The notes under the pieces are model-generated. The model saw nothing but the letters and a program-made list of their open reading frames with translations, was not told where the DNA came from and did not search any database. DNA of 64,000 nucleotides from JAXMBX01 sp046349635. Lineage in GTDB: Bacteria > Planctomycetota > Planctomycetia > Planctomycetales > Planctomycetaceae. The position numbers were made by a program, and so were the translations under genes. Positions 8,919-18,290 of the stretch are shown here, piece by piece (within the stretch, counting starts at the first letter, position 1; each line of letters opens with the position of its first letter). Location of the stretch: the NCBI GenBank assembly GCA_046349635.1, contig JAXMBX010000018.1, positions 19,543 to 83,542 of the forward strand, written 5' to 3'.

Positions 8919-9437
8919 ATGGCTTACGTAATGGTGGATGTCGAATCGGACGGCCCCATTCCGGGGGATTACTCAATGATCTGCTTCGGAGCGATTCTTG
9001 TCGAACCTGAGCTGAAGCGGACCTTTTACGGACGGCTCAAACCGATCTCCGACAAATTCATTCCCGATGCCCTCGCTGTCAGCGGGTTCTCCCGCGATGA
9101 CACCCTGGCATTCGATGATCCGAAACTGGTGATGGAGCAATTCCGCGACTGGGTCACCGCCAACTGCCAAGGTCGGGCGATGTTTGTCTCGGACAACAAC
9201 GGCTTCGACTGGCAGTTTATCAACTGGTACTTCCACCACTTCACGGGCGCGAATCCGTTCGGATTCAGCTCCACGAACCTCGGCTCCCTGTACAAGGGCC
9301 TGATGAAAGACACCTTCGTTAACTTCAAGCATCTCCGCAAGACCCGCCACACGCATCACCCCGTGGATGATGCACGAGGCAATGCGGAAGCACTCCTGCA
9401 GATGAAAGAAGTGGGACTGAAGATCAGCTTCGCCTAA
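8919..9437 (+). CDS. DnaQ-like (DEDDh) 3'-5' exonuclease
   Basis: 172 residues, a bare exonuclease domain. The acidic residues of the fold are visible: Asp7 and Glu9 in MVDVESDGP, the Exo II-like segment VSDNNGFDWQF around 90-100 (Asp97), and Exo III HHPVDDARGN at 146-155 with the His146...Asp151 spacing of the DEDDh class. Members degrade RNA or DNA from the 3' end or act on short oligoribonucleotides. There is no polymerase domain and no neighbour that names the substrate. AAAGGAA lies upstream of the ATG. Confidence 0.85.
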   Translation: MAYVMVDVESDGPIPGDYSMICFGAILVEPELKRTFYGRLKPISDKFIPDALAVSGFSRDDTLAFDDPKLVMEQFRDWVTANCQGRAMFVSDNNGFDWQFINWYFHHFTGANPFGFSSTNLGSLYKGLMKDTFVNFKHLRKTRHTHHPVDDARGNAEALLQMKEVGLKISFA

Positions 9438-9461
9438 CCATCCGACAGGATCGCACGCTGA

Positions 9462-11312
9462 CTATTCCACCAGCATCAGGGGAATCAATTCTCCGTCGAG
9501 TGCAAAACGCCCCGTCACCGTTTCGTAACGGGTCTGGTGTCCCAGACAAGCCCGCGGCTCGAACGTCCGGACCAGGCTGCGATACACATAGAAGTGATGG
9601 TCCTTCCCCAGTTGCAGCCGATGGCCGCTGGCGATGTCGGGCTTGAGCACCTTCAGATTCTCGGTGACCGTCAAGGCCCGCCATTGTGCGGGTGTCTCGG
9701 ACCGTGCAGGCTCCCAGTCCAGCATCAGCGGGAGATAGATCCCCTGCCCCTGTCCGCTTTGACGCAGCACGATCGCATCCTCCTTGACCAGGAGTTGCGC
9801 GGGAGTGCTGTCCCGTTTGTGTTGCGGAATCCCCAAAGGAAAGACCCGGACTTTGGAATGGGCCAGCTTCATCTGCAGTTCGCGCGTCGTCCGTTGTTCT
9901 TCAACGGGAAATTTCCCAGCCAACGGTAGCCGGACTTCATACTCAATTTTTCCCGGTGGCAGATCGGCCACCGCTTCCGCGATCAGCACATAATTCGCCT
10001 GCCGCGGGAAGACAATCTGCCGTTCGACCCGTCCGCCATTCTTCAACTTGCACTGCAGCTCGACGTAATCGGCGTCCTTGTCCGACTGCCAGCACAGACA
10101 GAACCACGTCCCCTCGATCGGAATGACTTTCCCGTCCAGGCGCAACTGGCTCGTCCAGGGGCCCTGCAACAGGGTTTCCCCAGCGATTTGGAATTCCACA
10201 AACGGGCGCTCCCCGTCGTGTTCGATGACCACAAGATTCGTGGGGAGAATCCCCTGCGAGCGGAGCGCGGCGACGTTCGTCTCGTCCGACTGGAAGGAAT
10301 GAATTTCCTGCGGGCTCGGCACACTCGGGGCAATCGAGATCCGCGATCCCTTGTTCTTGCGGCGAGGATTCAGCGGAACGAATTCCGGAAGCAAAAGGTC
10401 CGCGGTGGATTCATCGCAACAGCGGAGTGCCCGTTCCAGGAACTGCCGCGGATTCGCCAATGTTCGCGGAGCGGGAGCCAGGCTTCCATCTTCACGGCAG
10501 AACACCAGCGCGCGATGGATGAGCTTGCGCAACCGCGACGCATGTCTGGCGTCCAGCGGAGAATCGGATTCTCCCCGCCCAACCGCGCGAATGAAGGGGG
10601 CCAGGTACCGGGGAAGATCGGACAGAATGGCGGCAGAAGGTGTCCCCTCATCATCGCACGCTTCGGACAAAAGCTTGCGCAGCCGCGTCGCGGCCGCCTT
10701 GCGGAGTTCATCCCCTCCCTGAACCTCTTGGAACATGCTCCCGCAGCGCCAATCCAGTTCTGCTGAGATCAGCGCTTCCAGCGCAAGGTTGGTAGAGGGT
10801 TTCGTTTTGGGGGGTTCAAACGTCTGCAGCAGCAGTTTTTTCCAGAGCGCCCCCCAGGCTTCGTTCGAGAGTTCGGACCTGAGAAGCGGTTCGAGATCCA
10901 GCCACAGCAGCCGTTCCTGCCAGGAAAGAGGATGGCAATTCTGCTGTTCGACCCACGCGGTGACCGCCTCCGAGACCGCTTTCCCCGCGCGGGACTTGCC
11001 GCCAGAGCGGGCAGGCTTTTGGGAAGAACTCCCGAGCAGACTGGCCGGAATCTGGTCGAGTAATTTCCGCAGCGGAGCGGAGATCTCCTCGGACGTGCAG
11101 GACCAGAAGCATCCCAGTTCCTCCCGGATCGGGGTGGCCGTCGGGAGAGGCTGCTCGGCCTTTGACTCGGAGGGAGCCAGCAAACTCCGGAGTGCAGCGA
11201 GATCCCCCGCTTTGGACGCCTGCTTGAGAGGCGTGGGGGCAGATCGCTTCCAGGGAATGGAGGCGAAAAAGTCCGAAAGGGAAAGTTCGGCAAACTGAGA
11301 CAAATCCGGCAT
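9462..11312 (-). CDS. Large conserved protein of unknown function
   Basis: 616 residues from the ATG at 11312. An upstream in-frame ATG at 11354 would add 14 residues; neither has a good ribosome-binding site. The first 23 residues (LSLSDFFASIPWKR within them) resemble a short motif I recall from many planctomycete protein termini. Residues about 30-330 are helical and include WQERLLWLDLEPLLRSE. A linker rich in Arg, Lys and Ser separates them from a C-terminal beta-rich part of about 280 residues with repeated charged strands. There is no signal peptide. Its 3' end lies 24 bp from the convergent exonuclease gene. I do not recognise a function. Confidence 0.6.
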   Translation of the reverse strand: MPDLSQFAELSLSDFFASIPWKRSAPTPLKQASKAGDLAALRSLLAPSESKAEQPLPTATPIREELGCFWSCTSEEISAPLRKLLDQIPASLLGSSSQKPARSGGKSRAGKAVSEAVTAWVEQQNCHPLSWQERLLWLDLEPLLRSELSNEAWGALWKKLLLQTFEPPKTKPSTNLALEALISAELDWRCGSMFQEVQGGDELRKAAATRLRKLLSEACDDEGTPSAAILSDLPRYLAPFIRAVGRGESDSPLDARHASRLRKLIHRALVFCREDGSLAPAPRTLANPRQFLERALRCCDESTADLLLPEFVPLNPRRKNKGSRISIAPSVPSPQEIHSFQSDETNVAALRSQGILPTNLVVIEHDGERPFVEFQIAGETLLQGPWTSQLRLDGKVIPIEGTWFCLCWQSDKDADYVELQCKLKNGGRVERQIVFPRQANYVLIAEAVADLPPGKIEYEVRLPLAGKFPVEEQRTTRELQMKLAHSKVRVFPLGIPQHKRDSTPAQLLVKEDAIVLRQSGQGQGIYLPLMLDWEPARSETPAQWRALTVTENLKVLKPDIASGHRLQLGKDHHFYVYRSLVRTFEPRACLGHQTRYETVTGRFALDGELIPLMLVE

Positions 11313-11354
11313 ATTGATAGTGGTGTTTCTCAAGAGATTGATGCTGCGCGACAT

Positions 11355-11784
11355 CCGTCTATTGTGCCCACTCCGGCTCGAATTCTAAACCATTCGCGGG
11401 TTGATTCTGGAAGCACGGTGAGCAAGAGGATTACAAATCCAATCCTCATTCAACGGCGACTTTCGCACGTCGGATGGGTCTTCCCACCCGGCCAAGCAAA
11501 TTGACGTAAGATACACCAAGACAGGGACTTTTCAATCGTCGGCAGCCCCTCTCGGACGAGGACCACCGGGAATTCCCGACCCTTCCCGAGAAAGGAACTG
11601 ATCTGGACAGTATTTCGGGAAGCCGATAAACAGCGTCTTCACATTTCTGAAACCGTGCGTGAACGTTGAAGGCCGAAAGGAAGCAGGGATTTTTTCTTGC
11701 TTTCACTGAGACTTTGCGTGAGCGTCCGGGTCTCTCTCGTCAATACCCATCATTTCCAGCAATTCCCGTTTAGCGGAGGCACGG
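11355..11784. other. Intergenic region ahead of the flagellar block
   Basis: No gene is seen. It probably holds divergent promoters for flhA and the large unknown gene. GCCGATAA at 11622-11629 matches the sigma-28 -10 element exactly, but the -35 position (11603-11606) is CTGG instead of TAAA, so it was not called a promoter. Confidence 0.4.
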
Positions 11785-13908
11785 ATGCCCCCAGCGCAGA
11801 CCGCCATTGCGCCCGGATTTTTCGCCCGTAACCAGGCGTTGATCTTCCCGGTCCTGATTGTGATGTCAGTCCTGGTGATCATTGCGCCGTTGCCGGCGTT
11901 CGTGCTGGACTTGTTGCTCTCGGCGAACATCACGATTTCCGTCCTGGTGCTCCTGACGACGATTTACATCCGCAAACCGCTCGAGTTCAGCGCATTTCCG
12001 GCCATTCTCCTCGGAACCACGCTGGCTCGCCTCGTCTTGAACGTCGCTTCGACCCGCCTGATCCTCACTCGTGGTGCCGCCGATGGAACGGCGGCGGCGG
12101 GTGAGGTGATTGAAGCCTTCGGAAACTTTGTCGCCGGGGGCCAGGTTGTCATCGGCATCATCATCTTCGTCATCCTCGTGGTCATCCAGTTCATGGTCAT
12201 CACCAAGGGTGCGACACGCATCAGCGAAGTCGCCGCCCGGTTCGCCTTGGACGGCATGCCCGGTAAACAGATGGCCATCGACGCCGATCTGAACGCCGGC
12301 CTGATCAACGCCGAACAGGCCCGCCAACGCCGTGAAGATGTGACGCAACAAGCAGACTTCTACGGGTCGATGGACGGTGCCAGTAAATTCGTCCGGGGCG
12401 ATGCCATCGCCGGTATCGTCATTACGTTCATCAACATCCTGGGTGGCATCTACATCGGGATGGTGCAGAATGGAATGGAACTGTCCCAGGCCACCGAAGT
12501 CTTCACCAAGCTCACAATTGGAGACGGACTAGTCTCGCAGGTTCCTGCATTCCTGATTTCGCTCGCTTCCGGTTTGATTTCGACCCGCAGTTCGGTGGAA
12601 AGTAATCTGCCGCGCGACGTCGTTTCCCAAATGTTCTCATACCCCGAGGCGCTGGGGGTTTCGTCTTGCTTCCTGCTCGGTCTGTCTGTGACCGGCCTCC
12701 CCCCCCTGCCCCTGCTCGGCCTGAGCGCCATGTGCGGCTCCCTGGCCTGGAGTACCTGGCGGTCCAAGAAACAACGGGCACAGGCAGCGATTGTCCAACA
12801 ACACCAGGCCAAGGAAGAAAAACCGGCTCCCAAGCCCGAGGACAACCTGGTCGTCGATCCCATGGAGCTGGAACTGGGCTTCGGACTGATCCGGCTGGCA
12901 GATCCCTCCTCGGGGGGCGACCTGCTCGAACGGGTCACCCGCGTGCGACACCGCATTGCCCAGGATCTCGGCATGATCCTCCCCAAGGTCCGCATCCGCG
13001 ACAATATTCGCCTCGAACAACGGCAGTACCAGATCAAGATTCAGGATGTCCCGGTGGCCTGGGGAGAAATCCACGCCGATGGCCTGCTCGCCATCGACAC
13101 CGGGATGACAACGGGACAACTGGCTGGGATCGCGACGAAGGAGCCGGCCTTCGGGCGGGCGGCCTACTGGATTGAAGCGTCGCAGAAGGAGCGGGCCGAA
13201 CTGATGGGTTACAGCGTCGTGGAACCCTCCGCCGTGATCGTGACTCATCTGACCGAAATTGTGAAACAGCACAGCGACGAATTGCTCTCGCGTCAGCAGG
13301 TGCATCAATTGCTCGACAACCTGAAGCAGCGCTCGCCGAAGGTGGTGGAAGAATTGATTCCCGACATGATGCGCGTCCCGCAGGTCCACCAGGTCTTGAG
13401 CAACCTGCTCCGGGAACGGGTTCCCATCCGGAACCTGGAATCGATTCTCGAAACACTCAGCGATTACGCCGATCGGACGAAGGACCTGGGCATCCTGACG
13501 GAATACGTGCGGCATGCGTTGAGCCGCACCATCTGCCAGCAGTATCGGGATCGGAACCGGGTGCTGCACGTGGTCACGCTGGATCCCGCCTTGGAAGATC
13601 TGCTCTCGGCAGGAATGGATTACACGGAACGGGGACTGGTCATCAAATTGTCGCCGCAGGTCTCGGAAGCGGTCACGCGGAACCTCGCGGAGCAACTGGA
13701 GACGCTGACCCTGGCGGGGCATCCGCCGGTGGTCGTCTGCAGTCCGCAGATCCGGGCCGGTCTGCGGCAACTGGTCGCCTCGACTCTCCCCACCCTCACG
13801 GTCTTGAGCCTGAATGAAGTGACGCGCGACACGGACGTGGAAGCGATGGCGCAAGTATCGATGGAAGGCGTCAAGGGCATGGCATTGGCAGCAGCGGCTC
13901 GAAACTAA
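11785..13908 (+). CDS. flhA: Flagellar biosynthesis protein FlhA
   Basis: 707 residues, the usual family length. The N-terminal about 330 residues hold the membrane domain, with the family signature LARLVLNVASTRLILTRG and GGQVVIGIIIFVILVVIQF. The conserved cytoplasmic loop follows (ISEVAARFALDGMPGKQMAIDADL, split across 150-180). The C-terminal domain from about 350 onwards binds substrates and chaperones of the export gate. It includes PKVRIRDNIRLEQRQYQIKI in the middle and the terminal conserved VVVCSPQIR region. FlhA is the export-gate nonamer of the flagellar type III secretion system in the inner membrane. GCGGAGG lies a few bases before the ATG. It heads flhA-flhF-flhG. Confidence 0.97.
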   Translation: MPPAQTAIAPGFFARNQALIFPVLIVMSVLVIIAPLPAFVLDLLLSANITISVLVLLTTIYIRKPLEFSAFPAILLGTTLARLVLNVASTRLILTRGAADGTAAAGEVIEAFGNFVAGGQVVIGIIIFVILVVIQFMVITKGATRISEVAARFALDGMPGKQMAIDADLNAGLINAEQARQRREDVTQQADFYGSMDGASKFVRGDAIAGIVITFINILGGIYIGMVQNGMELSQATEVFTKLTIGDGLVSQVPAFLISLASGLISTRSSVESNLPRDVVSQMFSYPEALGVSSCFLLGLSVTGLPPLPLLGLSAMCGSLAWSTWRSKKQRAQAAIVQQHQAKEEKPAPKPEDNLVVDPMELELGFGLIRLADPSSGGDLLERVTRVRHRIAQDLGMILPKVRIRDNIRLEQRQYQIKIQDVPVAWGEIHADGLLAIDTGMTTGQLAGIATKEPAFGRAAYWIEASQKERAELMGYSVVEPSAVIVTHLTEIVKQHSDELLSRQQVHQLLDNLKQRSPKVVEELIPDMMRVPQVHQVLSNLLRERVPIRNLESILETLSDYADRTKDLGILTEYVRHALSRTICQQYRDRNRVLHVVTLDPALEDLLSAGMDYTERGLVIKLSPQVSEAVTRNLAEQLETLTLAGHPPVVVCSPQIRAGLRQLVASTLPTLTVLSLNEVTRDTDVEAMAQVSMEGVKGMALAAAARN

Positions 13909-13967
13909 GCAACTAAACACACCTCTTCAGTCTCTCACCGGATCGATTTTTCGCAGGGAACTCAATC

Positions 13968-15428
13968 ATGTCATCGGATGTGCGAACCTTCAAAGCCGCG
14001 AATATGCAGGAAGCGCTGCAGATCGTCCGGCAGGAGATGGGCCCCGACGCGGTGATCCTGCACACGCGCGAACTCCCCGCGTCCCGGTTGCTCGGACTGT
14101 TTAAAAACAAAGAACGGGTCGAAATTACCGCGGGACTGGGGATTAATGTCTCCACGGAAAAAGTCGTGCGCAGCAAGGCGGAGAATAGCGATGAAGGCGG
14201 CGTGGAAGTGGCCATCGCACGTACCGCCACGAAAGTCCCCCCCAAGCCCGCCATTCCCGAATCCATCAACCGCCGCCAGCTCGACTCCGACCTCGCGGAA
14301 CCTCCCAATCTGCTGCCGGGTGGCACGGAGGCCAGGCGTCCGGCAGTTCCTCGCCGCCCTGCACCTCTCCCCGAGCGTCAGACGACGCCTCCCAAGCCTG
14401 CTCCCAAACGCATCGAGGAAGACTACACATTGGAGTCGGTGATTCCCCGGATCGTTCCTCCTCCCCGTGCCCCGCGCACCGCTCCGGTTCCTCATCCCAC
14501 TGGGGGCCGAAAATCTGAAAACACCGCGGCGATCACGGAACAACTCAACTCCATCCGCAACCTCGTGGAACGCCTCAACAGACAGACCGGCAAGCCCGGT
14601 TCTGGTTTGGAAGTTCCCCAGGAAAACGCACCCCTCGCGAATACCCTCAAGGAAGCCGGGGTCGATGACACACTCATCTCGGAATTGTTGACAGAGGTCG
14701 GGATCGCGACGGAAAACGGGCCGCACCTGCTGGCACGTTCCCGGGAAAGCCTGCGAAAAATTCTGGAGCGGGATCTCCCCTGCTCTGGCCCGATTGCCGT
14801 CGAACCGGGAAGATGCCGAACCGTCGCTCTGGTCGGGCCCACCGGCGTGGGGAAAACGACCACGATCGCGAAATTGGCCGCGCATTATGCTCTCTGCAAA
14901 GGGGTCCGGACTGCCCTCGTGACGGTCGACACCTACCGCATCGCCGCCGTCGAACAACTGAAGACCTATGCGGAGATCATCGACCTCCCCATGAAGGTCG
15001 TGACGACTCCCGAGGAAATGCAAAACGCCCGTGATTCCTTCGACGATCACGATCTGATTCTGATCGACACGGCCGGACGCAGCCCGCGCGATGAAGACCG
15101 CATCCAGGAGCTGGTCACTCTGCTGCAAGCCGCGGATGTGGATGAAACACACCTCGTGCTCAGTCTCGTCTCCAGCGTCCGGACCCTGGAACATGCGATC
15201 GAGCGGTTTGCCCCGACGCGGATGTCCTCCCTCATTCTGAGCAAGTTGGACGAAGCCCGCGAACTCGGGTCGATCCTCAACCTCACCCGTAAACACTCTC
15301 TTCCGATCAGCTACCTGACCACCGGCCAGGATGTCCCCGACGACTTCGAAATCGCCGAACCCCCTTCCCTGGCCAAGCTGATTCTGGGCGAGAATCGCAT
15401 TCAAAAATCAATTTCGAGAGCCGCCTGA
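13968..15428 (+). CDS. flhF: Flagellar biosynthesis protein FlhF (SRP-family GTPase)
   Basis: 486 residues. It begins with the FlhF-type segment VRTFKAANMQEALQIVRQEM, then a proline-rich low-complexity stretch (about 90-185) that acts as a basic linker. The NG domain fills the C-terminal half. G1 is GPTGVGKT at 290-297, followed by VDTYRIAAVEQLKTYA, DTAGRSPRDEDRI near 365-377 and SKLDEARELG. FlhF marks the position and number of flagella, with its GTPase activity controlled by FlhG. Here it lies 59 bp after flhA and 57 bp before flhG, the standard order. Confidence 0.95.
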   Translation: MSSDVRTFKAANMQEALQIVRQEMGPDAVILHTRELPASRLLGLFKNKERVEITAGLGINVSTEKVVRSKAENSDEGGVEVAIARTATKVPPKPAIPESINRRQLDSDLAEPPNLLPGGTEARRPAVPRRPAPLPERQTTPPKPAPKRIEEDYTLESVIPRIVPPPRAPRTAPVPHPTGGRKSENTAAITEQLNSIRNLVERLNRQTGKPGSGLEVPQENAPLANTLKEAGVDDTLISELLTEVGIATENGPHLLARSRESLRKILERDLPCSGPIAVEPGRCRTVALVGPTGVGKTTTIAKLAAHYALCKGVRTALVTVDTYRIAAVEQLKTYAEIIDLPMKVVTTPEEMQNARDSFDDHDLILIDTAGRSPRDEDRIQELVTLLQAADVDETHLVLSLVSSVRTLEHAIERFAPTRMSSLILSKLDEARELGSILNLTRKHSLPISYLTTGQDVPDDFEIAEPPSLAKLILGENRIQKSISRAA

Positions 15429-15485
15429 CAGGTTTTCAGTACTTCCACCCAAACCGAACCCCTTCCCCGACAAATTCCCCCCTCC

Positions 15486-16379
15486 ATGCACGACCAGGCC
15501 GAAACTCTGCGAGACCGAATCGAACACCGCGATGCCGGCCAGGGCGCGCGTCAAGGTTTCGGATCGCCGCTCGGTTATGCCGTCTCCGTGATCAGTGGCA
15601 AGGGAGGAGTCGGCAAAAGTCACCTCGCATTGAACCTCGGGGTCTGCCTGACTCAGGCGGGTTATTCCGTTTGCGTCGTGGACGTCAGCCTGGGCCTGGG
15701 ACATCTGGATCTGCTCTGCGGCCTGAACGGTTACTGGAATCTTTCCCACGTCATCTCGGGAACACGCACGCTCAAGGAAATCCTGATCCGGGGCCCCCTC
15801 GGCATGCAGATTCTCCCCGGTGGAGGCAGCCTGATCGAAGCGCTGCAAGGGGACGACGAATTACCCTCAGAGGTCTTCTGGCAATTCCGGGAACTGGAAC
15901 AGGAACACCAATTCATCATCCTCGATACCGGAGTGGGACTGCATCCGCTGATTCGCCCGCTGGTCCTGGGAGTGGACCTGGGCATCGTGGTGACGACCCC
16001 CGAGCCGACCTCCATCGCGGATGCTTATGCACTCATCAAGAACCTGTGTCACGATCCTTCCGGCCCCCCGCTGGAACTGCTGGTCAATCAGGCCGAAACG
16101 AGCCTGCAGGCCCGGGAAACGATCGAACGGATACGGACCACCACACAAAACTTTCTGCATACGGGAATCAATTCGGCGGGATACATCCCGCGCGACTCAG
16201 CCGTCGGTGCCGCGACCTATCAGCGGGTTCCGTTCCGGCTGGGAGATCCCTTGTGCGAAGCCTCACGAGCCGTGGAACAACTGGCGCGACGCTTGTGCCA
16301 GATGCGAAACGAATGCGTCACGGAACGGGAACCTTTGTTGAGTTGTTTTGGACAGACAGGTTGGCGATCGGCCGCCTGA
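15486..16379 (+). CDS. flhG: Flagellar number regulator FlhG (MinD-like ATPase)
   Basis: 297 residues. The deviant Walker A is SGKGGVGKS at residues 37-45, which places this in the MinD/ParA group. VVDVSLGLGHLDLLCGL is the switch I/A-prime region with Asp, and IILDTGVGL is Walker B. The N-terminal 30 residues include a short Gln- and Arg-rich region that in FlhG activates the FlhF GTPase. FlhG sets flagellar number by acting on FlhF. Location directly after flhF confirms the assignment. The C-terminal amphipathic helix is not obvious. Confidence 0.92.
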   Translation: MHDQAETLRDRIEHRDAGQGARQGFGSPLGYAVSVISGKGGVGKSHLALNLGVCLTQAGYSVCVVDVSLGLGHLDLLCGLNGYWNLSHVISGTRTLKEILIRGPLGMQILPGGGSLIEALQGDDELPSEVFWQFRELEQEHQFIILDTGVGLHPLIRPLVLGVDLGIVVTTPEPTSIADAYALIKNLCHDPSGPPLELLVNQAETSLQARETIERIRTTTQNFLHTGINSAGYIPRDSAVGAATYQRVPFRLGDPLCEASRAVEQLARRLCQMRNECVTEREPLLSCFGQTGWRSAA

Positions 16380-16452
16380 GAATCTTTCTCCTGCGAAGCA
16401 ATCTTGGACTTCGGCAATTTAGATCGAGTGTAAGTCGTACTCAAAAATGATT

Positions 16453-16479
16453 CAAATTTTCTCAGCAAAACGCCGATAT
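16453..16479 (+). promoter_or_regulatory. Sigma-28 (FliA) type promoter
   Basis: CAAA, exactly 15 bases, then GCCGATAT. The FliA consensus in other bacteria is TAAA-N15-GCCGATAA. It sits in the 182-bp gap between flhG and the small membrane protein, about 80 bp upstream of that gene, so it would drive the small gene and fliA itself. This implies autoregulation of fliA. Confidence 0.6.
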
Positions 16480-16561
16480 ACCTTTGGGGCTTTTTGCCCC
16501 GTGCGAAAACATCGCCGGCAAAGGATTGCCGACGAAACGGACATGATGAGGAGATGCGTGC

Positions 16562-16804
16562 GTGGCATTTGTGTTCGCCAAGCAGTTGGCTCTGATTGCC
16601 TTCGCGACCGGTACTCTGCAAGGAGTGCTGTCGGGCGGGTCTGCAGAGGCCGTCCTGCAGCGGACCTTGCTGACGTCTCTCCTGTTTTATGTGTTGGGTG
16701 TGATTCTGGGCGAACTGGCCCGCTGGGTCGTCGAAGATAACGTTCGTTCCGAATTGTCTCGGATTCAAAATCAGGCCGGTAACACGGCGATCCCATCCCG
16801 ATGA
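16562..16804 (+). CDS. Small membrane protein next to fliA
   Basis: 80 residues with a GTG start at 16562, supported by GAGGAG about 8 bp upstream. Two hydrophobic stretches are visible, residues about 7-22 and 32-52 (TLLTSLLFYVLGVILGELA), followed by a charged C-terminal tail of about 25 residues. It lies between flhG and fliA, downstream of a sigma-28 type promoter. A role in flagellar assembly or motor function is therefore reasonable, but I do not recognise the family. Confidence 0.7.
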   Translation: MAFVFAKQLALIAFATGTLQGVLSGGSAEAVLQRTLLTSLLFYVLGVILGELARWVVEDNVRSELSRIQNQAGNTAIPSR

Positions 16805-16842
16805 GACGGCACCTGGAGATTTGAGCCTTCACGGAGGAATTC

Positions 16843-17622
16843 ATGGTCACGAAGACCGAAGTTGATATCGCGGAAGTCTGGAAAGAATTCAAACAGAATC
16901 AGAACAATGATCAGTTGCGCAACACGCTGATCGAGCGATATCTCCCGCTGGTACGCTATAACGCCGAACGAGTCTGGGCCAAACTGCCGGAAGGGGTCGA
17001 TCTCAACGACCTGATTTCCGCCGGAGTGTTCGGCCTGATGGACGCCATCGAAGCGTTCGACATGACTCGCGGCGTCAAATTTGAAACTTACTGCGTCCCC
17101 CGGATCCGGGGTGCGATGCTGGACGAACTTCGCACGATGGACTGGGTTCCCCGCCTGGTCCGCAGCAAGGCGAGCAAGCTGGAAGCGGCCCGCAAGGCCG
17201 CCGAAGCCGAGCTGGGACGCCCCCCCGCCGACCAGGAAATCGCCGCCAAGATGCAGATCCCCATGGATGAGTTCGAACGCATGAAGGCGGAAGCCAGTGC
17301 CGTCGGGCTCGTCAGCCTGAACAAGAAGTGGTACGAGACCGACAGCTACAAGGACGTCCGTGAAATCGACATTCTGGAAGACAGCAAGGGGGAAGACCCC
17401 ACCTGCGGCATCCAGAAACGCGACCTCATGAAGCTCGTCACCAAGGGACTCAACCGCAACGAACGCCTCATCATCATCCTCTACTACTACGAGGAACTGA
17501 CGATGAAGGAAATCGGCAGCACTCTGGGGCTGTCCGAATCCCGCGTGAGCCAGATGCACTCCAGTATTGTCTCTCGACTGAAGGATCAACTCCGCCGCCG
17601 TCGCCCCGAATTCAGCAGCTGA
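16843..17622 (+). CDS. fliA: RNA polymerase sigma factor for flagellar operon (FliA/WhiG, sigma-28)
   Basis: 259 residues. GGAGG stands 5 bp before the ATG. Region 2 includes LIERYLPLVRYNAERVWAKL and GVFGLMDAIEAFDMTRGVKF. Region 3 follows from about 100 to 165. Region 4 is LNRNERLIIILYYYEELTMKE and GLSESRVSQMHSSIVSRLK, with the helix-turn-helix for -35 recognition. It directs RNA polymerase to late flagellar and motility promoters, and the anti-sigma factor FlgM would be its partner elsewhere. A strong terminator follows at 17651. Confidence 0.95.
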   Translation: MVTKTEVDIAEVWKEFKQNQNNDQLRNTLIERYLPLVRYNAERVWAKLPEGVDLNDLISAGVFGLMDAIEAFDMTRGVKFETYCVPRIRGAMLDELRTMDWVPRLVRSKASKLEAARKAAEAELGRPPADQEIAAKMQIPMDEFERMKAEASAVGLVSLNKKWYETDSYKDVREIDILEDSKGEDPTCGIQKRDLMKLVTKGLNRNERLIIILYYYEELTMKEIGSTLGLSESRVSQMHSSIVSRLKDQLRRRRPEFSS

Positions 17623-17650
17623 TCGGCGAACGGTCCTCACGACCAAGCAC

Positions 17651-17702
17651 AAACGCCCTCTTCCGAACTCCATCATGAGTCTGGAAGAGGGCGTTTTTTT
17701 TG
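17651..17702 (+). terminator. Rho-independent terminator after fliA
   Basis: Stem AAACGCCCTCTTCC / GGAAGAGGGCGTTT with an 18-base loop and a run of eight Ts. It ends the flagellar block. Confidence 0.9.
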
Positions 17703-17707
17703 CAAGG

Positions 17708-18091
17708 TTAGTGGGGCTTATCCGAGTGCCGCGGAGGATCGGCCCGAGGTTCAAAGAACCACTTGGGAACCGGGATGCGGCGCGATTGCGCCACCAAAGT
17801 CAAAACCCCGATCAACATGACCAGGAACGGGAGTTCCAGTTCCTCCTTGAGACTCCCCGCCTGTCGCAGCAGGGAGAGGACGCTGCAGACCACAAAGAAC
17901 GGCCCGACGACGATGCTGAACTTGTCGACACCTCCCGCGAGAACAAACGCCAGGATGCCCACGGTTCCCAGTTCGAGAGTCCAGACCCAATTGATGCCCG
18001 GGGAAATTTCGAGAGCCATCAGCAGCCACCCGAACCCCAGCACCGTGGTTACGATGGAGAAAATGAGCGGTCCCTTAGGTTGCGCTGGCAT
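17708..18091 (-). CDS. Small integral membrane protein
   Basis: 127 residues from the ATG at 18091; an ATG at 18118 would add nine. Four hydrophobic segments fit membrane helices: about 10-30 (IFSIVTTVLGFGWLLMAL), 38-56 (LELGTVGILAFVLAGGV), 57-76 (FSIVVGPFFVVCSVLSLL) and 86-104 (PFLVMLIGVLTLVAQS). A short charged tail follows. It is read towards fliA and ends 6 bp from the terminator. No family is recognised. Confidence 0.65.
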   Translation of the reverse strand: MPAQPKGPLIFSIVTTVLGFGWLLMALEISPGINWVWTLELGTVGILAFVLAGGVDKFSIVVGPFFVVCSVLSLLRQAGSLKEELELPFLVMLIGVLTLVAQSRRIPVPKWFFEPRADPPRHSDKPH

Positions 18092-18290
18092 GGGAAAGAC
18101 TCCACGACCCTCAACCAAACACCCCGTGTCAGATTACAACCATCTTACACAGTCCGTAGGGCCAGATTTCAATATCCCATCCGGGAATCCACACATTTCT
18201 AGAGGGCATTCAGTACATCTGGAGTCGCTGTCGCAGCAATAATCTCGCAAAAAACATCGATTTCGACCCGACACTAAAACACAACGCGCT

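Noticed and set aside
11603..11629. Second sigma-28 promoter before flhA
   Set aside because: The -10 element is perfect, but the -35 site is CTGG where TAAA or CAAA is expected.
12637..15404. Long antisense frames over flhA and flhF (427 and 477 codons)
   Set aside because: They mirror the codon pattern of well-supported flagellar genes and show no family sequence.
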